This document shows, piece by piece, positions 1 to 10,115 of a stretch of 64,000 bases of DNA. The position numbers were made by a program, and so were the translations under genes. The DNA is taken from NCBI GenBank assembly GCA_028753945.1, contig JAPNXP010000017.1, positions 620,001 to 684,000 on the forward strand. Direction: 5' to 3'. Positions within the stretch are counted from its first letter, which is position 1; each line of letters starts with the position of its first letter. This stretch comes from Hexactinellida sp. DTS-2022. Its lineage: Eukaryota > Porifera > Hexactinellida. The notes beneath the pieces are model-generated. The model made no database searches, had not been told where the DNA came from, and worked only from the letters and a program-made list of their open reading frames with translations.

Positions 1-10
1 TCTAGATATA

Positions 11-575
11 CACTAACCAGCCAAAAGTATTTGAACATTAGGGATTTTAATGCAGACGCATTACTTCTCCGATTACTTATTAACGGCTATCTGAACTACT
101 CTGAAATGACTATAAATATATTATTATAGATATAAATTACAAAATATTGTGATTTCTATTTAATTTTGAAAAATTCACGAAGTGGCATAAGTTTTTCTGC
201 CACGTGCCACTTGTGGCATAAGTGGCACAAATGGAAATGTGGCTGTATCACAGCAGAAAATATTCGGATTGATTTGAAATTAAGCACTTAGAGTAATTTA
301 ACCATGTGGAATTCAAATCTGCAATCAGAATTAATATATTAACATTGCATCTTAATGATCACAAATTAATTATTTAATTAGCTAATTATATATTTAATGA
401 GTTTAACACCTCCATAAAAATGATGAATTTCGTAAAATTTGCTGTTATATTATTCTTTACACATCGTTTCATGTAAATAGCCATTTTGTAACATCTACTA
501 ATGTTATTATGCTGGTATAACATCAAATGTCGGAATACCAATTATTGCTGTTCAAATACTTTTGGCCGGTTAGTG
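11..575. mobile_element. Tc1/mariner-like MITE with TA duplication
   Basis: The two ends are inverted repeats: CACTAACCAGCCAAAAGTAT at the left and its near-complement (ending CCGGTTAGTG) at the right, each bordered by TA. No transposase is present. The interior holds a GTGGCA-rich segment that recurs near 19980-20090 and 30780-30850, so this is one member of a family. The TA target and short ends fit the Tc1/mariner superfamily; the name is inferred. Confidence 0.7.
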
Positions 576-1138
576 TACAATCTGACGTTCAAGTTTTGTT
601 GGCCAGCAAGATTTAGCAGTCAGCTTGGGTGCTTGTTCGACTGAGGCAAATGTTCTGATTTGAATCGCAACCTGACATTTTCAATTGTATATGTATTTGT
701 AATAGTTAAGTTATCAAACGATGGATATATGAATGTCCGGTTGTAGTCTGTTTGATTGAGGCAATTGTTTCTGATTATCTTAGTCCTCCGAGTTTAAGAA
801 CTAGAACATTTTTCAGCTGACAATGAATTAAATGCAACCGAGGAAGTAGCTCCGAATATGTAGTTGTCGAATATTCGTCGTGATTTTCTTCGAGATTTGT
901 TATAGACTGAGACAGATTACCCATAGCACTCCTTAAAGCTAGTTCAATGGAATCCAAGGAATAATTGGATAATTATTCAATAAATGAATAGATTTGACGA
1001 ACATCTGATACTTTACTATGGAAAGACCAATTTGAGTATTGTGAAAAAACTGTTTCGTATACAATGAGAATCAATCGTTAAGTAAGATTCGATTGATAAA
1101 TATTCTTGAGAAAGTGAGGGATGTATAATATGTAAGAT
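576..1138. other. unassigned AT-rich interval
   Basis: I see no gene, splice-consistent exon or clean terminal repeat here. The short minus-strand ORF near 775-957 has no recognisable motif and is most likely chance. Confidence 0.4.
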
Positions 1139-1199
1139 TAAAGGCAGTGATTTCAATACTGGACCACTATACTATAGTATAGTATGTACAGTAAAAATA
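1139..1199 (-). repeat. palindrome-core short repeat, copy 1
   Basis: It contains the 18-bp perfect palindrome ACTATACTATAGTATAGT at 1166-1183, preceded by AAGGCAGTGATTTCAATACT and followed by a degraded TGTACAGTAA. This is the most diverged of about 14 copies in the window and the only one outside the malectin intron. Confidence 0.75.
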
Positions 1200-1371
1200 A
1201 TCGAAGAATTTCTAGTTGAGCTTATTTAATGTCGAGTTCCAGGTTATGTGTCCTATAATCAGTGTAAATAGCCAACTGTAGACAGCTGGTGGTGCAAGAA
1301 TCATCAAGGTGCACGCAAGGTTGTCACAAGTTTTGGAATTCAAGTTGAATAATACTGTGTAATTTGAAATA

Positions 1372-1437
1372 CAGTGTACTCCGCTTAATTGGGACACCGG
1401 TTAATCGGGACATCCGCTTAATTGGGACAACTTCCAA
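1372..1437 (+). repeat. pogo-type terminal repeat fragment
   Basis: It begins TA|CAGTGTACTCCGCTTAATTG and repeats the GCTTAATTGGGAC motif, a layout typical of pogo/Tigger ends. A related but same-orientation piece lies at 1807-1842. No matching inverted end was found, so this is probably a remnant. Confidence 0.45.
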
Positions 1438-2210
1438 AGAACCGAATCCTTCCATATTGCTAATGCAAAAAAATTCCGTTTACCGGGACAAACTCAACAA
1501 ATTGGGTCCAAATTGGTGCTCAATGCAAAATTCCTATTGATCAGCACATTCTAATAATCTTGATCAATTTTCACAAAGGTAAACATAATTTCAAAATAGT
1601 GTCGATTTTCTTATTGATTTCTGTAAATCGCAATTTACCAGAGATGATGAGCTTGTGGTTGACGGATGATTACAAACGTTTCACAAAATAATATGGCTCA
1701 TACTATTGAAATGAGTAGGATCAAGGGTCCGCAGGCATTGGATGAATTTTTGTAACAGATTTAAAACTTAAATTGTTGTAAATCGCAGGTAGTTCACTAC
1801 TTTAAATAATTTTTCGCTTAATTGGGTTCTCCGCTTAAGGTGCCGAAATTCGGAGAAATTCGTAGCCCGCAGCCCTAAAACGCTTATAACACCAAGAATA
1901 ACTATCAGAAAGTGCTAAAAATTTCTCAGGGTTAACATATGATCCATACTCAGACCCTTGATTAAGAATTGAAAAAATTTACCGCTAGAAAAGATATTCC
2001 GACATTGGGAAAAAATTCTAGTGCACTAGCGTTATCAGAGCTACTTTTTTATTCCATTATAGAATACAGTAGAACGTCAGTTAACCGAACGCATATCTTA
2101 CCTACCCACTTATATTTCATTCTTTTCTCAAACCCTTTTATACCAATATTATATGTTTACATTTTATTTATATTAGGTTAGGTTTACAATTTATTTGTCT
2201 TACAAAACAA

Positions 2211-3723
2211 TGGCTACTCCTGTTTCTAGTTGTGATGCTTTTTAGGAGGAAAAGAAAAAGAATTGTGTTGACTATTTCTGACAAGCTCAAGATCTGTGAG
2301 ATGGTGAGTAATGGAAGATCTTTGACGAGCGTTGCTAGAGAATTTGATAGATCGAAATCTTCAATTCATGATGTCATAGTGAATAACCAGGATAAGCTAA
2401 AGACTTTCTTACAGAAATTCAGGACGGCGACTGTATTAATAATAGGCGAATAGTTAGAAGAGCTGATCTAGTGCCGCTAGATAAAGTAGTGTATATGTGG
2501 TTCGTTCAGCTGTGTTGCAAGGGAAGTACAATTAGTGGCCCACTGTTGATGGCTAAAGCCTGCAACTTTATCCATTGATATATACTAATGACTCAGATCC
2601 TAGCTCATTCAAAGCAGGAACAGGATGGCTCAAGAAGTTTAAAAACAGGCATGTAATTAGAGCTGTGTCGGTTCAAGGGGAATCGAAGTCTGCATCTTCA
2701 GAAAGTATCAATCCCTTCAAGGAACATCTGCAAAAACTCATTGAGGAGAAGGGCTTATCTTTGAACCAGTTGTTCAACTGCGATGAAACTGGTCTGTATT
2801 GGAAGTTGATGCTGAATAGAACACTTGTTTCATCCAGGGAGAAAGAAGCTAAATGTTTCAAGGGTCCGAAAGATCGCGTTACAGTCATGCCTTGCGCAAA
2901 TGCCACTGGATCGATCAAATTCCTTCCTTTGTTCATTCACAAGTCACTTAATCCACGCTGCTTTAAAAATGTGGCCAAAAATGATCTTCCAGTCGACTAT
3001 TATGCACAAAAGAGCTCCTGGATGGATTCCTCCATTATCACAAATTTGTTCAACGAAAAGTTTCTCCCCCAATGCCAAAAAGCTCTTGGAGAAAAAGTTC
3101 TTCCCAAATGGGCCATTCTCCATTTGGACAATGCTCCATCCCATCCTAATATAAAATCTTTATGCACAAGCTACGGAGAAATATCTTCCCTTACCTTCCT
3201 CCTAATACTACGTCTTTAATCCAACCAATGGATCAGGGGTTAATAATAAACATTTAGCGTCGTTAAAAGCGTGATTTGTTGCTTCGCATTCTTAACAAGG
3301 AGAATGAAGGATTGAACATAGCCGAGTTCACCAAAACCCTTACTATCTTAGATGCTGTTATGATGTCTGCTAAATGTTGGAGAGAGATAGAGGAATCAAC
3401 AATAGCTGGAAGCTGGAGCAAGTTCTTGTCTGCCGGATGTCGCGGAATACGAAGGAACCGATACCAGTAGTATAGAGATATATGCAAATAATGGATGAAC
3501 TTCATGTTCAAACTGAAGAAAATCGGATTGGCTCATGCTCGAGAATAGTACAAAGGCTACCATGAATATACTGATGTTGAAATATTGGCGAATGTTAAAA
3601 AAGAATTGAGGAGATTGACGAAGAAGATGACCATAATTACCCTCGTGCACAAGCCTGCGAGGCATTGGAAACGCTTCTTGCGTATCTGGAGCAGCAACCC
3701 GATGTAGCGTTTGGAACTAAGTG
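2211..3723 (+). pseudogene. pogo/Tigger (CENP-B/jerky-like) transposase pseudogene
   Basis: This is a cut-and-paste DDE transposase remnant. An N-terminal CENP-B-type helix-turn-helix is readable from about 2250 (KRIVLTISDKLKICEMVSNG, then SVAREFDRSKSSIHD). The central DDE_1 domain is open from 2575 to 3219, with FNCDETGLYW carrying the first catalytic Asp and LHLDNAPSHP the second. The following segment (YLPPNTTSLIQPMDQG-like) is in a shifted frame at 3185-3240. A C-terminal part (CWREIEESTIAGSWSKFL) ends near 3723. An in-frame TAG after the presumed start at 2211 and at least three frame changes show it is inactive. The family assignment is secure from the motifs; exact ends are approximate. 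Confidence 0.85.
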
Positions 3724-3844
3724 ATAATCAACTCGCTCCTTAATCAGACTGCCATGAAAAGATTTAATACTCTAAAGCAGTCGAGAGTTAGTGATAATTT
3801 TGAAAAATGTATGGATTAATTTTTACTACACTATTATACTACTA

Positions 3845-4156
3845 CAGTACACCCTCGCTAATCCGAACCCCGCTAATCTGAACAGGAGAAACCAAAATAT
3901 TCTTCTAATAAATGTGGGAAAAATCGTAAATTGCAATGGAAGTATAAAAAATATGTCTCAGGCAAGTATTTTAAGGAGTACACTAGATGTTTAGTGCGGA
4001 TTAACAAGGTTTGTACAAGTTTGGTTCGGATTATCGAGATTCTCATTTATAGATGCCCATAGAAAATGCATTACTTCACTGATCCGAACGAATTCACTAA
4101 TCGGAACAGAAGATTTTTGAATCGGAACATCTGTTCGGATTTGCGAGGGTGTACTG
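3845..4156. mobile_element. TA-flanked MITE with pogo-type ends
   Basis: The left end TA|CAGTACACCCTCGCTAATCC and right end GCGAGGGTGTACTG|TA are inverted copies. It is about 312 bp and has no coding capacity. It lies just downstream of the transposase remnant but has different terminal sequence, so it is probably an independent insertion. Confidence 0.75.
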
Positions 4157-4256
4157 TAGTATTAATATGTTTTCTATAGATTCTTTATAGCGTCAGTTAT
4201 CCGAACAATTCACTTTTCCGAACCCCCCTCGGTCCCATCATGTTCGGATAACTGAC

Positions 4257-4968
4257 TTTCTCACACATACTAAAACTACAATTTGTCCATGCATGCTAAT
4301 ACGCGTTAATCCTATTAGAATTTCCAATAAATTATATTATCTTTCTTGTTTACGAATTAATTTCAGTTATTCTAATGTTGAAAAACTGTGGGGGGGGGGG
4401 GCAAATGCTCCCCAGGAATCCGCCGTTGGATGTACGTCAATTGTATAATACAAAAAGAACAAGTTTAGCCAAGTTAGCTCCTCATTTGACTATGAAATCC
4501 TGTTTTCCGTGTAAGATAGAGCGTCAAAATGTCAAACTGGTTTTCAAAGTCGTTAACGAATTATTAACAATATCTGCGCGACTATCCAGAACGAATTGCG
4601 TTATCCAGAATATAGAAATAATACTCCTGAGTTTGTTGATACCCTTCTTACTTTTGGAAATTATTCACCGTTGATACAACATTTAACATTTGTCATTAAG
4701 TCTAAGTAGTTTATTCGAAACTTCCACTGACTTTAAATTATTGAATAGCTGTATTGTAGTACAGCCCTTCAGTATAACCCTTATCTGCTGTATTACGTGA
4801 TTGTAGGATGGCTATATTTCGTTATATATCTGTTCTTTATTGCATTCTTGTAGCACCAAATTTGGTAGTTATTGTTATAGAATATTGTACTTTTGAGGAT
4901 GAAGATGACTCAAACTTGCGTACTCCGTCCGTTTGACACTAATTATTTTCTTCAATTAGAATTTTACT
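4257..4968. promoter_or_regulatory. 5' flank of malectin, no clear core element
   Basis: This interval should hold the malectin promoter and 5' untranslated region if the ATG at 4969 is the true start. I see a 12-base G run at 4389-4400 and AT-rich sequence, but no convincing TATA box or initiator. The 99-residue ORF over the G run has no recognisable motif. Confidence 0.3.
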
Positions 4969-5334
4969 ATGAATTTGATGTTTCGATTGTCTTATAAGTT
5001 TATATTGGTTTGCTTTTTCTTCAGATTGATTTTATTCTGTAGTTCAAATACAAATCGATTTACTGTTGTATACGCAGTCAATTGTGGAGGTGGTATTCAC
5101 ACTGATTCCAATGGTATTCTCTATCAAGAAGATTCCGTAGAACACGAAGGTATTTCATCTGATTATGGACTTGGAGTTGATATCCAACGCATTTCTCAAC
5201 AAGATCAGTTATTATACCAAACAGAAAGATATTCGACAAGTAATTTTGTATACAATATACCTATATCGGAAGATGGTACCTATGTACTTGTAACTAAATT
5301 TTCTGAAGTATTTTTTAATGAACCAAATCAGAAG
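4969..5334 (+). CDS. MLEC: malectin, exon 1 (signal peptide and N-terminal half of the lectin domain)
   Basis: Malectin is an ER-membrane lectin that binds diglucosylated N-glycans on new glycoproteins. The 122 codons encode a hydrophobic signal segment (about residues 10-26, FILVCFFFRLILFC) and then the family hallmark YAVNCGGG, followed by SSDYG, DQLLYQTERY and FSEVFFN. In vertebrate malectin the equivalent of FF is usually YF, an aromatic pair that contacts sugar, so one ligand residue is conservatively changed. The exon ends CAG AAG|GTACCT, a good donor in phase 0. The open frame that continues past it is intronic and soon stops. The start is the first of two nearby ATGs (the other is codon 4). 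The continuation is at 54572. Confidence 0.92.
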
Positions 5335-5540
5335 GTACCTACTAAGTTTCGAAAATTTGGTGTTTTTAGTTGCCTTTGGAATTTAATTTAAATGCGGAGT
5401 GGGCAAAACAGGTACATCAGCGGTAATAGGCAGTTAGGTACAAGTTAGAAGTAGAAATGTATTAGTTACCTATGGGATAAGTATATGGTATATATAACTA
5501 GTTAATTGGCCGATACAAAAATCGATATGGCTTCTATTTT

Positions 5541-5680
5541 ACTGTGCCGACTATACTATAGTATAGTATATTGGTCCAGTATTGAAATCACTGCCTTTAT
5601 TATTGTATATTATTGTATATTATTGCTGTGTCGACTATACTATAGTATAGTGGCCCAGTATTGAAATCACTGTCTTTATT
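5541..5680 (+). repeat. palindrome-core short repeats, copies 2 and 3
   Basis: There are two same-direction units, ACTGTGCCGAC plus the 18-bp palindrome plus CCAGTATTGAAATCACTG, at 5541-5600 and 5625-5680. They are separated by TATTATTGTATATTATTG. The palindromes start at 5550 and 5634. Confidence 0.8.
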
Positions 5681-5865
5681 TTTAGTGTGCTTCTTCTATT
5701 AAAAAACGTTATAGTAGGGTCCTACTATAGTTTTATGCTATAAGTGCACAGTATTGAATTTATCTCTGTCCGACTTCCGGCCGGCCGGCCGTACGCGATG
5801 GCCTGACTAGACCATTGATGATAGAGATTTCAAATTTGGACAGGAGATATATAATCTCCTGGAGA

Positions 5866-6295
5866 CAGGGTTGTATCAACTCATTTTGAGTTGTCAGAAT
5901 CAACTCATTTTCTTGAACGAGTTGAATGAGTTGGTGACAGCAAAATGAATGAGTTGGTAGACAAAAAATGAGTTGTTTTGCCAACTCAAAATGAGTTGAT
6001 ACAACCCTACTTCCGACCATGGCCAGACTACTTTCACTTTGTCGTAACATTAATGCGTAGGGAGATCCAAATTTGGCCGGATCACTTTTGAGAGCCGACC
6101 TACGCAGCTGTAAATGTATTAGTAAACTGAAGATTTAAGATATACGTTAGTTACAATTAGTTTAATAAAATATGAGTTGGCAGAATCAACTCATTTTCTT
6201 GAATGAGTTGAATGAGTTGGTGAAGGAAATTTGAATGAGTTGGTAGACAAAAACTGAGTTGTTTTGCCAACTCAAAATGAGTTGATACAACCCTG
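5866..6295. mobile_element. hAT-type MITE with internal duplication
   Basis: The ends CAGGGTTGTATCAACTCATT and its complement (ending ATACAACCCTG) are flanked by the exact 8-bp duplication CCTGGAGA at 5858-5865 and 6296-6303, as in hAT elements. Inside, the TGAGTTG-rich terminal segment is present a second time (5866-6006 and again 6170-6295), so one copy may have formed from another by end duplication. Confidence 0.85.
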
Positions 6296-6927
6296 CCTGG
6301 AGATGATCAGCTCGATGCCCGATTTCTCAATTTCGCTTTTGTCCGTCAGTTATATCGAAATTTGTGTTCTGGTCCAGTGACTCTTTAATAATTCGAATTA
6401 GCTATTGAAAATATAGAGGTTGTATTCTCTTACTGATGTTATTTATGTATACGTATCAATTAAAATGATTAGGTCGCTAATCAATTCTACGTTTTATTAA
6501 CGGTTTTACGTAAATCAGCCATCTTCTCCATATTGTAATTACTCTATAGTATAATCTAATACTATAGAACATATTACATAAGCCTACTTTACTTCTCGAT
6601 AATAACTGTTATTTTGATTGGTTGTGTAAAACTTTGTTTCATACAAGTGCAATGAAAATTTCTTGGAACATTTACTTGATGATGATGTCACTTCTATTAT
6701 TCAAAATAGAATAGTAAGGTAAATACTACACGTATTTCTATTTCTATGTGAATTTAAACATTTGAAGTAATCACAATTCAAACATTAATTAAATTATATT
6801 ACACTAAGATGAAATGTAATTTAAATATTGAAATTCTAGTTCATTAAATTCTAGTTCAATCAAACATTCGGGAAGTGCAATCAGAAGAAGCACACTCCCA
6901 TCCCGTCTGTGAGGGTTTTTTTATTTT

Positions 6928-7105
6928 ACTGTGCCGACTATACTATAGTATAGTGGCCCAGTTCTAATCTAACTGCCTTGGTTAGTTAATAATAATACTG
7001 TGCCGACTATACTTAAGTATAGTGGCCCAGTTCTACTCTTACTGCCTTTATTACTGTGCCGACTATACTATAGTATAGTGGCCCAGTATTGAAATGACTG
7101 CCTTT
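6928..7105 (+). repeat. palindrome-core short repeats, copies 4-6
   Basis: There are three same-direction units starting at 6928, about 6997 and about 7053, each ACTGTGCCGACTATAC... followed by GTGGCCCAGT. In the middle copy the core is ACTATACTTAAGTATAGT, still a perfect palindrome although both central bases differ from the other copies. Confidence 0.8.
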
Positions 7106-7135
7106 ATTATTTATATTATTATTTATATTTCTCCG

Positions 7136-7140
7136 TAACC
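7136..7140. repeat. left target-site duplication TAACC
   Basis: It is identical to 10116-10120 and directly abuts CACAGTGGCAC. Five base pairs is the duplication length of Transib/RAG-type transposition. Confidence 0.85.
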
Positions 7141-7358
7141 CACAGTGGCACGAAACGTCAATTTGGTGGTATTGAGTATTTATGTAAACTTTAAGGCTAT
7201 AAAATGTATTATTGACCTATAGGTTATCGAACCTAAAAAATCGATTGACATATTCAGATAATTTGTAAAGCTTATGGTTCACAAGTTATGACGTCATGGG
7301 AGTTATGCTACAATTTCCAAAAAGTGTTAAATACAACATATCCAATAGATGAGATTTT

Positions 7359-9509
7359 TTAATCAAGTTCTGGTAACAGAAGTGAATTAACAAGCAGTTC
7401 TTGATTACTAATATCTTCTTCTAACATGCAATTATCTGGTACTGGTTTCTTTAGCTTTCTATTGAGTAAGAGGACTGGGTCGCTTTGACATAACATTCGA
7501 GTAAAAACATCCTTAATATTATCTTCAAAACTGAACTTACGAGATAAGCGTTCTCTATATCTACGGATTAACTTATTACTCGCCTCAAGACCTTCTTCAG
7601 ATAGTTGTTCCAGCCCTAGTCCATTATTGAAAGCTGAGATTATATTAGGTGCATGTGCCAACACTTTGTGTAACGTAGGCGTAATATTTGCCCAAGGAAA
7701 AGAATTCAAAATCAAGATATATAGTTTCTGGCATACTACCGTTAGTTCTTCTGTGTCTATTCGTCTTCCACAATTATACACTCTCAAGATAGCTCCGAGG
7801 TAGGTATGAATGTCTATTATAGCCTCTTTGGATTCTGTCGGTATTGTTGACAGCACCCAGTATAAGAAATCCTTCTCACTGTTATTTTTTCGTACTAAAC
7901 ATCGCCTAGCTACATTTCCTGTGGTTGAAGTTCCGCCTTGTGAAGAAGCAAAATCAATCATGATATTTAACTTTTCTTTTAGTAATCCACAGAGAAAATT
8001 CTTCGCACTATGGACTTTCGGTGAACTAGGTGACCATTTTCTAACTCCGGCACTCAGATGACCTAACAAATGCATTAACCAACTAAAACATCGAAGATAT
8101 GCGTGTAAAGGTGAACTGGGAATTATGTCTATGTCAGATAACGGGACATGAGTGAGATTAAAACGTTGGTCAGTAGTTAGCGAGAGGAATTGTTCTTCGT
8201 TTACTTCTTGGAATATAACCTTAGCATCACTAATAAACCTATTAATTGGAAAACCATCTCTGACGATATCTACATCATGGATCTGTTTGAATGTGGCAGT
8301 ACAGAACTGGCAGGACGCACCTCCAGCACCGCTAAGAATTCCGGCCATTTTACCATCCAACTGTGAACGTAAGATCACTACGCTGGCATGATGACTATTA
8401 ATTAAATCAAGTCCATTTGCTTCAATATCAGCAGTTTCTTTGTTGATCATTGTTTTCATAAGAAAACTCACATTTTCCTGGTTTTCTGGAAGTGCAAGAA
8501 TTGTGACTGGTCTAATAGAGAAGGGAGAGTTGGGTACAGAGTTTTTCCATACAGTATTATTCTTTTCATCCGAAATAGTTAAAACTTTAAAACCAAAGAT
8601 GATAAAATTCTTCGTAGTGATATCTGGATGAGGTACTGCTTGTTGATAGACACGATGGGATCCAGAACCATCTAAGCCATCTGAAATCCTAACTTTCAGT
8701 GGTAGTTCAAAATCATCGATAGGGATATTCTCTATAATTCGATTAACTGTATGAGTAAGCAACTTGTGGTACGAAATGCCGATGCCAATTGGATAGTCCC
8801 TCTCCACAAAATGCATTTCATCCACTAAGCTAATTTGCCTACGATGAAGAACTACGCGATTATAACCAGGGAGGTTAATGGATTCAGCCAGTAAAATACG
8901 CCTAAGATCAATATACTTAGACTTCCCAATTTCGAGGGAGTCGAACATGAATGCTGACGAATCTAACGAAAGTTTGTTATCGGTTTGTCCGAATTTTCCT
9001 GTTTGGATTAGCTCCTTGGTCAGATTTGCTGTATTTATGTCGTATTCGTCCAAAGAATATAATTTGACTAGGTACATGGATATTATCTTTGGAGAAAAAT
9101 TTTCATGTTGAGCAACAGCTTCAATATGTGACATGATCGTTGCTAGTCGGTTACGAAGAGCTTTGTTTTGTACATCGGAAATATGTTTCAGAAGCTTTCG
9201 ACAGAAATTCTCCGTGAATTCGACTGTTGATTGGCTAGCAGGTAATGGTTCCATGGAGAGGTCTTCATTTGAGTGAGAGCTCACTACTGAATTTACAAGA
9301 GTAGAAGTGAAATAAAAGTTATTCCAGGTGGCTATGTCCTTCTCTTTTGAATAGATCATTCGCTCATTCTTTATGTTAGCAAATTTTCTCCTGAAAATGT
9401 CAAACTCTGATTCATCAAGATTGAATTTGGCAATAAATTCACGAGAAATTTGACTGAAGCTTTTCTGTGAGTTTATTGTGTAGAAGTTAAATGCTTCTTC
9501 ATTGTTCAT
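7359..9509 (-). CDS. RAG1/Transib-superfamily transposase, intact
   Basis: An uninterrupted 716-codon ORF that would cleave at the CACAGTG ends. The ATG at 9509 is chosen because the 9-nt upstream extension begins with TTG. RAG1-core features in order are: LKVRISDGLDGSG (first catalytic Asp about residue 277); a C-x2-C knuckle SCQFC (400/403); PSSPLHAYLRCFSWL; GGTSTTGNVARRC, matching the RAG1 NGNxARKL region; HKVLAHAPNI (zinc His pair 614/619); and SEEGLEASNKLIRRYRE, containing the catalytic Glu at about 642 and the RAG1-like NKLxRRxR. In RAG1 the second Asp follows LHC; here that position is Tyr, with SDIDII just upstream, so the second acid is uncertain. The N-terminal 270 residues match nothing I recognise; no RING is seen. 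It lies alone in its element. Confidence 0.88.
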   Translation of the reverse strand: MNNEEAFNFYTINSQKSFSQISREFIAKFNLDESEFDIFRRKFANIKNERMIYSKEKDIATWNNFYFTSTLVNSVVSSHSNEDLSMEPLPASQSTVEFTENFCRKLLKHISDVQNKALRNRLATIMSHIEAVAQHENFSPKIISMYLVKLYSLDEYDINTANLTKELIQTGKFGQTDNKLSLDSSAFMFDSLEIGKSKYIDLRRILLAESINLPGYNRVVLHRRQISLVDEMHFVERDYPIGIGISYHKLLTHTVNRIIENIPIDDFELPLKVRISDGLDGSGSHRVYQQAVPHPDITTKNFIIFGFKVLTISDEKNNTVWKNSVPNSPFSIRPVTILALPENQENVSFLMKTMINKETADIEANGLDLINSHHASVVILRSQLDGKMAGILSGAGGASCQFCTATFKQIHDVDIVRDGFPINRFISDAKVIFQEVNEEQFLSLTTDQRFNLTHVPLSDIDIIPSSPLHAYLRCFSWLMHLLGHLSAGVRKWSPSSPKVHSAKNFLCGLLKEKLNIMIDFASSQGGTSTTGNVARRCLVRKNNSEKDFLYWVLSTIPTESKEAIIDIHTYLGAILRVYNCGRRIDTEELTVVCQKLYILILNSFPWANITPTLHKVLAHAPNIISAFNNGLGLEQLSEEGLEASNKLIRRYRERLSRKFSFEDNIKDVFTRMLCQSDPVLLLNRKLKKPVPDNCMLEEDISNQELLVNSLLLPELD

Positions 9510-10104
9510 CTTTTCCAACGAAAGGGAAATAATTGATTATGCTAATCACCCATAACATTTAATTTGAGGAATATTTTGTAAAAATTATAATTTAAATAAA
9601 AAACACCTATTATAAACAAACAAAATACCCTTCAGCGCTAACTTGCGGTAACCTAGGAATAATTTTATTACATCCGAGATATTATTTCCTTTAAAATCGT
9701 ATATCGCTTTCAACTGGCAACAGTAGGCAAAAATATATTTTATGGCACGAATTTTACGGTCGTTTTGAAATTTTTATAAACCCAACCAATTATGGAAATG
9801 AACGAATAACTACATTTTATCATATTGTGCATTTTAAATACTTCAAAATAATATCTAATAGTAGGCATAAAGCTCAGAGCATAAGGTGTAACTATTCTGG
9901 ATTCCAAACTCACTTTAATGAAACTACACATTTCAAAATTTCTGTCATTGTGGTTAATTGACTAATAATTCCAAATTTATCCAAGTATCACTATGTAATG
10001 ACATGTAGTTGTAACATTTCTATGTACTCGAATATGGAGGATTCGATAAAAACTACTTTCAGAATCATTTATTGATACTAAATTTCTTGCTAAGACTACC
10101 TACT

Positions 10105-10115
10105 GTGCCACTGTG
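10105..10115 (-). repeat. right terminal inverted repeat with RSS-like heptamer
   Basis: GTGCCACTGTG, the complement of the left end. It directly abuts the right TAACC duplication at 10116-10120. The sequence just inside, TACCTACTGTGCCACTGTG, contains a second overlapping CTGTG. Confidence 0.85.

Larger units (their letters stand above)
2068..4256 (+). mobile_element. decayed pogo/Tigger-like transposon
   Basis: The left boundary is marked by CAGTAGAACGTCAGTTAACC and the right by TTCGGATAACTGAC at 4242-4256, both variants of one terminal motif. Between them lies a broken Tigger/jerky-type transposase. A separate TA-flanked MITE (3845-4156) has inserted near the right end. The exact boundaries are less certain than the gene. 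Confidence 0.55.
7141..10115 (-). mobile_element. complete RAG1/Transib-like transposon
   Basis: This is a 2975-bp element. Its ends are CACAGTGGCAC at 7141-7151 and the exact complement GTGCCACTGTG at 10105-10115. The first seven bases equal the vertebrate recombination-signal heptamer CACAGTG. Both sides carry TAACC as a 5-bp duplication, and removing the element leaves TCTCCG-TAACC-GGTGCC. That matches the unoccupied joint of the modular repeat at about 22915-22940 and 23790-23805 (complement). No nonamer-like motif is seen 12 or 23 bp inside either heptamer. The only gene is the RAG1-like transposase; there is no kelch-type RAG2-like ORF. The inverted ends outside the 11 bp are not alike. 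Confidence 0.9.

Noticed and set aside
7141..7190. Full recombination signal (heptamer plus nonamer) at the transposon ends
   Set aside because: Only the heptamer is present; no A-rich nonamer occurs 12 or 23 bp inside either end.
9740..9931. 63-residue minus-strand ORF upstream of the RAG1-like gene as a RAG2-like partner
   Set aside because: Far too short and without kelch or PHD motifs.
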